The notes under the pieces are model-generated. The model was not told where the DNA came from and did not search any database. It saw nothing but the letters and a program-made list of their open reading frames with translations. 64,000 nt of DNA from an uncultured Dokdonia sp. (lineage in GTDB: Bacteria > Bacteroidota > Bacteroidia > Flavobacteriales > Flavobacteriaceae), in assembly GCF_947492815.1 (NCBI RefSeq), contig NZ_CANLOB010000022.1:30791-94790 (forward strand). The letters run 5' to 3'. A program made the translations under genes and the position numbers. Within the stretch, counting starts at the first letter, position 1, and each line of letters opens with the position of its first letter. This document shows positions 31,276 to 40,291 of the stretch, piece by piece.

Positions 31276-32196
31276 TTATTCTACGGGAATGTATAAATCT
31301 ACGATAAACTTATTTTCTGGATGTTCTCTATAATCGTTATGATAGATTTCATAAGGGTTGCCTGAGCTCTTTTTGTATCCGTTTTCATTCATCCAAATAA
31401 AAAGACCTGTCCATGATTTTTCAAATTCATTAGGTGCAATTTCAAAACGACCAACAATACATTTTCCTTGCTGAATAGTTAATTTGTGAATCTCTCCTTC
31501 AGCTTTAAAAGGTGTATCTGTAATCAGAAATATACTCATACGTACCTTGTCTGGTGCTGTGATTTTTATACTATCATAAAAAACTCTTCCTAGTTTTGCT
31601 GCTGGATCTTTTAATAAATCTTTTGGAGTTGCCCATTGTATTAATTTTCCAAAGGCATGCTCAACATCATGTATTCCGATATGTGTTACTCCTGCTAGAT
31701 GTAATGTAGGTGTTTCTTTTACTTCAATAGTTGCATTCATGTGTATCCATTTTTTATGATTCGTAATGATACAAATGTATTTCTCATACGCTGGATATAC
31801 TTGACCATTCTTGCTTTGTACTTGTCTAATCTTGCTAAATTTATTTGGATGTTCTTTTTTAAATAGGGAAGGAGCGACTCCATAAAACTTCTTAAAGGCT
31901 CTTGTAAAAGTTGAATTATCTTTAAATCCAGATAAAAGAGCAATCTCTGTGATGGGTGTATTCGTGTGTAATAATGCGGCAGCGGCTTTTTCTAATCTAC
32001 GTCTGGTTACGTATTCATTTACAGTTTCATTTGTGATGTATTTGAATATACGATGAAAATGATACGGAGAAAAGAAAGCAATTTCAGAAAGCTGCTGTAA
32101 TGATAGATCATTCTCTAGATTTTGATCAATATACTGAAACACCCGATTGATTCTACTCTTGTAATCACTTTCTATTTCTTGGTTATGAGAATTCAT
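31276..32196 (-). CDS. AraC family regulator with GyrI-like effector-binding domain
   Basis: N-terminal AraC HTH (SEIAFFSPYHFHRIFKYITNETVNEYVTRRRLE), C-terminal GyrI-like region. Confidence 0.87.
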   Translation of the reverse strand: MNSHNQEIESDYKSRINRVFQYIDQNLENDLSLQQLSEIAFFSPYHFHRIFKYITNETVNEYVTRRRLEKAAAALLHTNTPITEIALLSGFKDNSTFTRAFKKFYGVAPSLFKKEHPNKFSKIRQVQSKNGQVYPAYEKYICIITNHKKWIHMNATIEVKETPTLHLAGVTHIGIHDVEHAFGKLIQWATPKDLLKDPAAKLGRVFYDSIKITAPDKVRMSIFLITDTPFKAEGEIHKLTIQQGKCIVGRFEIAPNEFEKSWTGLFIWMNENGYKKSSGNPYEIYHNDYREHPENKFIVDLYIPVE

Positions 32197-32212
32197 TTGA
32201 TATTTTACTATT

Positions 32213-32857
32213 CTATTTAGGTAGTCTGTTTATAATACCAAATCTTATAATGCCTTTAAAGTCTTTAGCTCTATAGGCATATGTATTCTCATCAACATAC
32301 TTTATGATTTCAACGTCTATTTGTTCTCCAATTAATTTCCTTAAATGAGCTTGAGAAAACCGTTTATAAGTTAAAACATAAGAACAATTTGATATCCATT
32401 TCAAATCATACGTTTGTTTATTTTTCTTAGTCATTTCTTTTTGGACATTACCTCTTCTTTTAATCGTAACATCTTGAAAATTTATATGACTGTAGTTATA
32501 TTCTCCCTTTTTGAATTTTTCACATTTCTGACATTCTTCTTTATTTAGTGTTAAGTTTTCAAATTTAGAATTAATAAAAGAGAAGGTAATATTTCCACAA
32601 GTATCAATTAAATATCCATCTTGAGGATATGGTTCATTTTTAAGAAACTCCATCAGTCCGTTGATATTTGACTGATTTGTATAGGTGGTTTTCTCTTTGA
32701 TAAGATTTGTTGTATGAACTCCATTAATACTATCTGCGCACACCTCTAAAGTGACGTATTCTATGAGTTCGACATCATCTAGAAAGTATCGTGTATTAAT
32801 TTGAGAATGCGTATTATATGTGCAAATTATACATATTAATAAGAGAATCACTTTCAT
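32213..32857 (-). CDS. Hypothetical secreted protein
   Basis: Signal peptide and 214-aa ORF. Confidence 0.65.
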   Translation of the reverse strand: MKVILLLICIICTYNTHSQINTRYFLDDVELIEYVTLEVCADSINGVHTTNLIKEKTTYTNQSNINGLMEFLKNEPYPQDGYLIDTCGNITFSFINSKFENLTLNKEECQKCEKFKKGEYNYSHINFQDVTIKRRGNVQKEMTKKNKQTYDLKWISNCSYVLTYKRFSQAHLRKLIGEQIDVEIIKYVDENTYAYRAKDFKGIIRFGIINRLPK

Positions 32858-32986
32858 ATCAAGCAGGTGAATTTTGTCATTGTACTTTGATTTCTGAAAT
32901 GTAGTTTTTTTATTTTTTTAATAATATAAAATAGAATAATAAGTGATGATTCTTTTTTGAATTTATCATATAGATTTTATTTTTTT

Positions 32987-33000
32987 GCTTTCGCGAAAGC
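32987..33000. repeat. Palindromic repeat GCTTTCGCGAAAGC
   Basis: Perfect palindrome, intergenic. Confidence 0.88.
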
Positions 33001-33202
33001 GAACTTATGAAATTCACTACCATATTAAGAGCGAAACGTTAAAGCTTCTTTAGCAACAGTTGCATTGTATATAAAATTAATAGTGATGTACGATTCTTTT
33101 ATTGGCACCACCAAATGTGTTTAATACCTCGAAGCTAGCCTCTCAATCAAAAAATAGTTCCGTATAAATGCCTCTTGGTCTTACCTCGAAGTTTGAGGTT
33201 GT

Positions 33203-33712
33203 TTACATATTAGTAAGCTTATAGAATCTATACTCATCATGCAGTTTTTCATTTTTAAAAACAGCTTTTTTGAATATGCCTTCTTGTTCAAATCCATTTT
33301 TTTTAAGGACTTTTACAGAGGCTTTATTATAGTCAAATATTCCAGCATATATTCTATGTAAACCCAATGTTTGAAATCCATATTCAGTAATTAATGCTAC
33401 TGCTTTTGTGCCAATACCTTTTCCCCAGTAAGGTTCTCCTATCCAGTATCCAATTTCTCCTGATTTTCGATACACATCTTTTTGAAGAATGACACCAATG
33501 ACACCACAAAGTTTTCCTTTATATTCGATTCCGAAGTTTTGCTTAGGGTTTTCTTCTGCCGTTAGATTTATAAAAAACTCAGCATCTTTCTCGTTATACG
33601 GGTACGGAATATAATCTCTTAAATTATCCCAAACCTTTTTATTATTGGCTAGCGTTGCCAATTGTTGTGCATCATCTAGTGTAAGGGATCTTATGTTTAC
33701 TTCTTGATTCAT
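33203..33712 (-). CDS. GNAT family N-acetyltransferase (RimJ/RimL-like)
   Basis: EIGYWIGEPYWGKGIGTKAVALITEYGF, LHRIYAGIFDYNKASVKVLKKNGF. Confidence 0.92.
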   Translation of the reverse strand: MNQEVNIRSLTLDDAQQLATLANNKKVWDNLRDYIPYPYNEKDAEFFINLTAEENPKQNFGIEYKGKLCGVIGVILQKDVYRKSGEIGYWIGEPYWGKGIGTKAVALITEYGFQTLGLHRIYAGIFDYNKASVKVLKKNGFEQEGIFKKAVFKNEKLHDEYRFYKLTNM

Positions 33713-33731
33713 CAGTGTTGTTTGCGTATGA

Positions 33732-34455
33732 TTATTTCTCTTGCATCTTGTTTCCCTTTATGTCCCATTGTTCTATAATGATATAACTCGTATCTGTTTG
33801 TTGTCCTACTTCTTTTACCATGCCATTTTCATAATACTTTATAGAACGTCCTATATCTTCTGCTTTGACACGTATCCAACTACGCTCAAAATGCACAACA
33901 GATTCATTTATTTTTTTCTGTCCAGATGGTTTCAAACCATTCACAAACAACAAGCATTTCTTCAGTGGGTTGTTTTCCTTGCTCTTTCATAACATTTGTA
34001 AAAAAGTCCCAATGTGCTTTTCTCCATTTTTTGAGCGGTTCGCTATCGGTTCCCATATCTAAACTAGCGTATTCTTCAGAAATTTCACGAAAAGGAATCG
34101 TATCTACGCGTTTAATTTCTATAATAGCTTTTGCTTTACCCTCAAAATCGGTTATTATTTGTTTTGTTCCAACTTCAGGTAATGCAACCTTATAGTGTTG
34201 ATAGAGCATATATAATCCAGAAGAAGCTTTCTTTTTTCCATTTACAGTAAGTGCGGCTAGTCTATTTGCACCTTCTTTCGTATTGTGAAAATAATCAGCT
34301 TCTGGCATTTCTGCATCTTTGGCTATAGGATTTGCTGCGACATAGCTATTCCATAATTCATAGACCGTTATGTCTATCTCGTTCTCAGTTATTGTTTTTA
34401 TATCGTTTTTACAGCTTATGTAACATAAAAATAAAAGGAGTGTTATATATTTCAT
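33732..34455 (-). pseudogene. Hypothetical lipoprotein split by an apparent 1-nt frameshift in an A7 tract (33911-33917 on +)
   Basis: ORF 33904-34455 ends ..FETIWTEKNK*; removing one A gives FETIWTEKINESVVHFERSWIRVKAEDIGRSIKYYENG..., continuous with ORF 33732-33953. Confidence 0.6.
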
Positions 34456-34509
34456 AGTTGCCTCAGGGTTAAAAACAAATCAAGTATTGTTTTATGGTAT
34501 CAATAAAAG

Positions 34510-34935
34510 TTACTCGGGAAGGTTAAGTTGCCATGAAATTCCATAGGTGTCTTCACACCATCCAAACTTTTTACCAAAACCATAATTCTCAGAAGTATAA
34601 TCATCCAGAGGGATCATTATCTTGCCTCCGTTTGAAGAAAGCTTTTCAAATAAGATTTGTATCTCACTTTCAGAGTCACAATTAACAAATATGGATACTG
34701 CGGGTGTAAATGACCAGGCATGCTTATAATTACTCTCAGACACCATGTACTCTATACCATTTAATGTGAAAATGCCATACTTAATAAGTTCTGGTGTTCC
34801 TCCTGCTTCTCCTTTTAGATATTTTACAATGCTTTTAATTTCTGAATTTGGAAAAATAGATGTGTAAAAACGTATCGCTTCTTCGGCCTTTCCGCATTGA
34901 TCACCTACAAATGTTAGAAATGTTGTTGTTGTCAT
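34510..34935 (-). CDS. VOC family (PhnB-like) protein
   Basis: TFLTFVGDQCGKAEEAIRFYTSIFPNSEIKSI ... FGWCEDTYGISWQLN. Confidence 0.88.
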   Translation of the reverse strand: MTTTTFLTFVGDQCGKAEEAIRFYTSIFPNSEIKSIVKYLKGEAGGTPELIKYGIFTLNGIEYMVSESNYKHAWSFTPAVSIFVNCDSESEIQILFEKLSSNGGKIMIPLDDYTSENYGFGKKFGWCEDTYGISWQLNLPE

Positions 34936-35059
34936 TTTTTTAAATTTGAGTTCAAGTCTTAAAAAAGGTAACTATAACGCCTTTTAGAATACTATGCTTA
35001 GTATGATTCTTATGTTATAAATGTAACACATTCCGTTTATAAATCAACTTTTATAAGGG

Positions 35060-35305
35060 TTAGTGTAATTTGCTGATTACCAAAAATGATAGGGCAAATA
35101 CTAAAACAGGAATATATCCTATAAAAATTCCAATCCCAATTTGTTTATGTTTTGATTTTAAAAAAAAGACCCCAATAAGAGGAATTACTATGACAGATAG
35201 TGCCAAAGCAAATCCGTGCTCTAACCAATTAGTTATTAATAATCCAAAAAATGGAAAAATAAAAGCTATAGCTATTCCGTAAGTAATATTTAAAAGCTTC
35301 TTCAA
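35060..35305 (-). CDS. Small hypothetical membrane protein
   Basis: 81 aa, three hydrophobic segments. Confidence 0.5.
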   Translation of the reverse strand: MKKLLNITYGIAIAFIFPFFGLLITNWLEHGFALALSVIVIPLIGVFFLKSKHKQIGIGIFIGYIPVLVFALSFLVISKLH

Positions 35306-35461
35306 TTTTAATTTTCTTTAAATGTATATATATAATATAGCTTGGTAGACTATTTATTTCCCTTTCGGGAAATGTAACAATGATTTAATAGCTAGCGGTT
35401 AAACATAATGTCAAGATAAGAGTTTATTCTAATTCAAATTCTTTGTATGTATGGTTTATTA

Positions 35462-35477
35462 CGCTTTCGCGAAAGCG
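35462..35477. repeat. Palindromic repeat CGCTTTCGCGAAAGCG
   Basis: Perfect palindrome, intergenic. Confidence 0.9.
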
Positions 35478-35538
35478 GAAAAAGGATTAAGAAATTCATA
35501 TTGAAATCAATTGTCAAGATTCATCATACAGAACTTTA

Positions 35539-36207
35539 TTAGGCGTAGTTTTCAATCATTAAAACAAACTTTTCAATCATAGTATCTACATCTCCATGAG
35601 CAAGCTGTTCTCCAGTATATGTGCTGATAATAATTTGTTTATTAGTGGGCTCACTAGCTTGATAGTATATACACGGTAAATCATCTTCTCTTACCTGAAA
35701 TGTTTTTGAAAAGCATAAACGGTGAACACTAGTAAATGGTATCAGACTTTTTAATGAATTGATATCTTTTAGTTTTTCAGAGATTTCCACCATTTTTAAT
35801 AACGGCGGATTGCTTTTCTTGTAATGAGAAATAACTGTTTCCCAAGCAAGTGCGTATAAAATTTCTCTCCCTTTTAATCCTTTTTTAATATTCATAGGAT
35901 ATTGGAATCCATAGGCTCCTTTATAGATATCTTCAATAGCAATAGCTTTCTCAAGAAATGTATGCGAGATTTCAGCAATTAATTCACTATCTGTTGTGGT
36001 TATAGAACCTAAAGAAATTCCATATTCAGAGAGAGAAAGCCATAAAACAGTTTGTTCTTTTTCTTTTATGATTTCTATAAACCTGTTTTCATTTTGTATT
36101 GTAACAATCTCTTCTATGTGGTTTTCATCGGTTAGTAATGATAATTTTGAACCAATTTTTTGTAAGGCTATTTTTAACTTAACTGAAATATGCATGTTAC
36201 CTTCCAT
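35539..36207 (-). CDS. Hypothetical protein
   Basis: 222-aa ORF. Confidence 0.65.
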   Translation of the reverse strand: MEGNMHISVKLKIALQKIGSKLSLLTDENHIEEIVTIQNENRFIEIIKEKEQTVLWLSLSEYGISLGSITTTDSELIAEISHTFLEKAIAIEDIYKGAYGFQYPMNIKKGLKGREILYALAWETVISHYKKSNPPLLKMVEISEKLKDINSLKSLIPFTSVHRLCFSKTFQVREDDLPCIYYQASEPTNKQIIISTYTGEQLAHGDVDTMIEKFVLMIENYA

Positions 36208-36257
36208 TAAATTTGTTTATCAGTTTGTATTCTATTCATATAGCGTATTGTCTATAA

Positions 36258-36830
36258 TTACTTTTTAAAGAGTTTTTCAATATCTGATTTTAATTTATCG
36301 TAGTTTTTAATGTCATTTTTAGTCTTATAAGTAGCATTTTTAAAACCAAATTCAAGTTGTGAAGCTAAGTATTCATCAGAATACTGAGTACTTAAATAGT
36401 CAATTATTAATTTAGGTTTGCAGAGATATATCACAGCAAAAATATCAGAAGGTGTTTCACTTGCTGAACCTTTAGATGCTAAAATCATTTCAAGAAATTC
36501 TGTCAATAATTCTTCGTCTTTATTGTCACAAATCATTTTAGCTAAAACGTAAAGCTTTGGTGTTAATTCGTTATCAAAGAAATCAAAACTCGTAGTTTCT
36601 TTTCCGTAGTTTTCTGTGTAAAAATGTATCGTGTTTATTATTTCGGAACGCGAGAATTTATAGTCACTATTACCAGTACTCTTTACTGATTCGAGATTTG
36701 TTGGTTCCTTATTCTGCTCTTCTCCCTGTTTGATTTTTCTTATTTCAGTTTTATTTACTGTGGTCACTTTTTCTTGTTTACAAGACCATGTAAAAATCAG
36801 AAATATAAATATGAATAAGATTTTTTTCAT
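36258..36830 (-). CDS. Hypothetical lipoprotein
   Basis: FLIFTWSCKQEK lipobox. Confidence 0.65.
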   Translation of the reverse strand: MKKILFIFIFLIFTWSCKQEKVTTVNKTEIRKIKQGEEQNKEPTNLESVKSTGNSDYKFSRSEIINTIHFYTENYGKETTSFDFFDNELTPKLYVLAKMICDNKDEELLTEFLEMILASKGSASETPSDIFAVIYLCKPKLIIDYLSTQYSDEYLASQLEFGFKNATYKTKNDIKNYDKLKSDIEKLFKK

Positions 36831-36891
36831 AATAATCTGTATGGGTATTACCTATGAATATTTTTTGATTTAATAATTGAACAAGCAGTTT

Positions 36892-37455
36892 CTATGTAAT
36901 CCAATTCAAGGCTATTAAAAATGGATTTTCTTCTTTTAGTAAATAAAAATAACTCCATTCAGAAGCGTAGTCTTTTTTATTTGTCTTCAGAACTGTTTTT
37001 CTGATGACTGTATATTGTCTTACACCATTTAAATCAAATATGACACAGTCACCTTTATTGATATAAACTCTAAAATTAGCTAATCCATTGAGTGTTTCTT
37101 TTTCAAAAATTTTATGTGTTAACCTAATGGTGTTATTTTTTTTAATTCCGTTTTCGACACTACTTTTGATAGAATCAATAAATCTATACGTGTGTCTTTT
37201 ATCATCATAACGCGCATCATTCTTATCAATATCATATACCAATTCTTTATACGTAGTATGTACATCAATTAATTCAGTTAAATACTTTTCTGCGCTTATG
37301 TATATAATTGCATTTTCAATTTTATATTCTATAATGTTTTTTTCTTCAAATGCCTGAAGCTTAATGGTATCTATTTGAGTGGTTTTTTTAACGATATGCT
37401 GACCAAAGCAAGCAATACTTGATAGTAGGATACTAATTTGAAATAAGTTTTTCAT
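36892..37455 (-). CDS. Hypothetical secreted protein
   Basis: Signal peptide-like N-terminus, 187 aa. Confidence 0.6.
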   Translation of the reverse strand: MKNLFQISILLSSIACFGQHIVKKTTQIDTIKLQAFEEKNIIEYKIENAIIYISAEKYLTELIDVHTTYKELVYDIDKNDARYDDKRHTYRFIDSIKSSVENGIKKNNTIRLTHKIFEKETLNGLANFRVYINKGDCVIFDLNGVRQYTVIRKTVLKTNKKDYASEWSYFYLLKEENPFLIALNWIT

Positions 37456-37597
37456 GTATTATTGATAGTCGTTTTATATAGTTCCTGACTATCTTTTAAA
37501 GATAGTAAACCTCAATGAAAAGGTTTTATTGCATTACTAAAAGGTTTCATACTCCGAGACTTGCCCAGAGGTAGTTTACTATAAAGAGTGATGCTCA

Positions 37598-38086
37598 TTA
37601 GTGTGTCGTCACTTTTTCTATTTTAACTTTTCCATCTTTATGTACTTCTAGATAGTATGAAAATGGATCTACCTGGCCTATATGCCATGCTCCATTGGAA
37701 TAATAAAAGTTCAAATATTCGCCAAAAAGGTATTCTTTTTTTCGAGATTTAGTACGATGCACTCTTTCTATTCGAAGACTGTCGTTATCCATTGGTGTAT
37801 ACTCAAAGTCAAATAAATTAGTGGTATTTAACTCTTGCACAATGAATTCAGGAATTAATTCGTCAAGTTGATCTTTTGGCAGCATCGTTAGTCCTAACAT
37901 GCCGCTTGTGTTTACTTCCTTAACTCGTTCTAATATCCAGATATATTGATTTTGTTTTTTACGTTTGGATAGGTTTAGATTTTCTTTACAGCTACAAAAT
38001 TTTATTGTTTCTAGTTCTCTACACATTTTATACAGCTTATGTATACCTTCATAAATATAGGTCAAGTAAGGTAGAAAATAAGTCAT
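37598..38086 (-). CDS. Hypothetical protein
   Basis: 162-aa ORF. Confidence 0.55.
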   Translation of the reverse strand: MTYFLPYLTYIYEGIHKLYKMCRELETIKFCSCKENLNLSKRKKQNQYIWILERVKEVNTSGMLGLTMLPKDQLDELIPEFIVQELNTTNLFDFEYTPMDNDSLRIERVHRTKSRKKEYLFGEYLNFYYSNGAWHIGQVDPFSYYLEVHKDGKVKIEKVTTH

Positions 38087-38133
38087 TATTTTCAGTTTAG
38101 TTAAAACTTACTTATTTTAAAAATTGATATTTG

Positions 38134-38526
38134 CTATTCTTTCCAGATGGTAAGCCTATTTTTTTGATTTTTAATTAAGAAATCAAGAAGTAATTTTAAA
38201 TCGTTTTTAGTTAAAGTGGCAAACATCATTGTATCAACTCCATCTATTAATTTGATAGCTTCAATGGTATCATTAGTATCTAAGAGTATGGATGGATTTT
38301 CATTCATATCATTAAAACCTAAACATTCATTCCACTCTTTTAACAACTGGATATATTTTGATTTCCCCTTTTTCCAATTCTCAAATAAGGTAGCTGTTAA
38401 AAACTCAAATTCTTCAGGACGCATTAGGATGCGCTCATTCGTATCTTTTGATGCTATGATAACATAATCGTCAAAAGTTCCATGTGGAGGAGTATCTTTG
38501 GCCCAGCTTGTTTGTATTGTATTCAT
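38134..38526 (-). CDS. Hypothetical protein
   Basis: 130-aa ORF. Confidence 0.55.
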   Translation of the reverse strand: MNTIQTSWAKDTPPHGTFDDYVIIASKDTNERILMRPEEFEFLTATLFENWKKGKSKYIQLLKEWNECLGFNDMNENPSILLDTNDTIEAIKLIDGVDTMMFATLTKNDLKLLLDFLIKNQKNRLTIWKE

Positions 38527-38560
38527 TTGATATTCTTATAATTTGATATATGAATGGGTG

Positions 38561-38576
38561 CGCTTTCGCGAAAGCG
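38561..38576. repeat. Palindromic repeat CGCTTTCGCGAAAGCG
   Basis: Perfect palindrome, intergenic. Confidence 0.9.
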
Positions 38577-38606
38577 GAAAAAAAATCAATCAATGTGGAG
38601 TAGGTA

Positions 38607-39464
38607 TTATAGGTTATCATTGGTATTCAATTGGAATTCCATCTCTAACTGTTCAAGAGTAAATTTAAATCCTAGATGCACCAGAAAAGCATGTATAGAC
38701 TCAGCATTTTTGTCAACATTAATAATAGAAAATGTATGGCCAAATCTACTCATTAACACTGCAAATAGGGTAGAAGCTATTTGCTGTCTTCTGAAATCTT
38801 TGCTCACAACAATTTGTTGTATTCGTTGGTTAGAAGGATTGTAAATGACATAAGCCACCAATTGTTCTTCAATATATGCACCTAAGGAAATGGTCGTGTC
38901 CTTTAACTCATTGACTACATTTTTAGAATTTTGCCAAGTAGGTTGAATGTCCCAAAATGATTCCATTAGCTCCCAGTTATAATGTTGTAATTCTTTAATT
39001 TCTAGGTCAGTTTTTGTATTTGTGATTTCAATATCACCTTTATAGCACACGAGTTTTCTCTTCGTTTTAAAACCAGATTTCTCATAAGATGTAATCGCTT
39101 GAATATTTTGAGTAATGACTTCAAGGATTAATCTATGTATTCCTTTTTCTTTTAAAATGGGAACGATGAAACGATACATTTGCTTTGTAAGTCCGAAGCC
39201 TCTTTTTGTAGGAATAACTCCTGTGCCTCCATTGTATAGTACGTTTTGATCATTAATGGTGTCAAATCCATGTAGTATAAAAGCGATTAATTTTCCTTCG
39301 TCAAAAACACCAACAGACAGACTAAGATCTGTTTTATCAGCTAGTATTTTTGATGCTAATTGTGCTGCTGTTAATTTAAAAGGAATAAAATAGTCAGCAA
39401 ATGAGTCATTAAAAACGGTTACAATTTCTTTTGTGCTAATTCCTTCTAAGGTTTTTATTTCCAT
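38607..39464 (-). CDS. GNAT family N-acetyltransferase
   Basis: NGGTGVIPTKRGFGLTKQMYRFIVPILKEKGIHRLILEVITQNIQAITSYEKSGF; second GNAT-like half QIVVSKDFRRQQIASTLF. Confidence 0.85.
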   Translation of the reverse strand: MEIKTLEGISTKEIVTVFNDSFADYFIPFKLTAAQLASKILADKTDLSLSVGVFDEGKLIAFILHGFDTINDQNVLYNGGTGVIPTKRGFGLTKQMYRFIVPILKEKGIHRLILEVITQNIQAITSYEKSGFKTKRKLVCYKGDIEITNTKTDLEIKELQHYNWELMESFWDIQPTWQNSKNVVNELKDTTISLGAYIEEQLVAYVIYNPSNQRIQQIVVSKDFRRQQIASTLFAVLMSRFGHTFSIINVDKNAESIHAFLVHLGFKFTLEQLEMEFQLNTNDNL

Positions 39465-39545
39465 TTCAGATGTTCTTAATGATGGTTAAGTGTTTGCAAA
39501 GACACAAAATTTGTATCACATGTCTTATCCATTTTTTGATAGGTA

Positions 39546-39561
39546 CGCTTTCGCGAAAGCG
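39546..39561. repeat. Palindromic repeat CGCTTTCGCGAAAGCG
   Basis: Right-most copy seen in the window. Confidence 0.9.
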
Positions 39562-39706
39562 GAAAAAATCACATCAAGATTAAGACGATTTTGAATCTGA
39601 TCTTTTTGTGATTCTATTTTAGGTGGATTTTAATATTCTTTTTCCTCTAAAAGCAAATGGTACGTTAAATTAATGGCTCTTTTCGATTTACTATAGATAT
39701 AGCTGT

Positions 39707-40054
39707 TTATTTTGTGAATTCTTTGGAAATTATTTTTCCATATTTATAGTCAATACTTACGATATAGCAGTTCCAACTACTAACTACAAATGAATTATTT
39801 GATAGAGTTAAGACATCATTCCATGTTTTTCCATTTTTATTTATTCCTTTATCCCATTGAATTGAATTAAGGTAAATATCTCCTGTTATTGGTAATTCTG
39901 CATACCAAATAATATCACCTTCATTATTTTTTGCATAAATATTCGATTTTCCTTTAGGGTAACTATCCGAGTTTTCTTGAATTATTTCTATTTCGTCTAA
40001 AATTTTTCTGTCAACTATTTCTGTATGTATAGCTTCTGGTTTCATTTTTAGCAT
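39707..40054 (-). CDS. Hypothetical protein
   Basis: 115-aa ORF. Confidence 0.5.
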   Translation of the reverse strand: MLKMKPEAIHTEIVDRKILDEIEIIQENSDSYPKGKSNIYAKNNEGDIIWYAELPITGDIYLNSIQWDKGINKNGKTWNDVLTLSNNSFVVSSWNCYIVSIDYKYGKIISKEFTK

Positions 40055-40291
40055 GTTACAAGGATTTGTTTATGAAGCATAGAATATAAAAATATTATTT
40101 TCTGAATCAATACAGGCCTAAACTTTTATATTGATTTTTTTAAAATTTGACAGTTTTTAAAAAGAATCAATATTTACTTATTATGAGTACTCGTATAGTT
40201 TAGTGTTGTTATTCACCAAAATCGATAAATAGTATAAGTGATATTTTTGGTTGTATCTTTTACGTTCTTTACTCCATTAACATGTCGTCTT

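Noticed and set aside
38554-38844. Plus-strand 96-aa ORF
   Set aside because: Overlaps the GNAT gene on the opposite strand; no coding-like features
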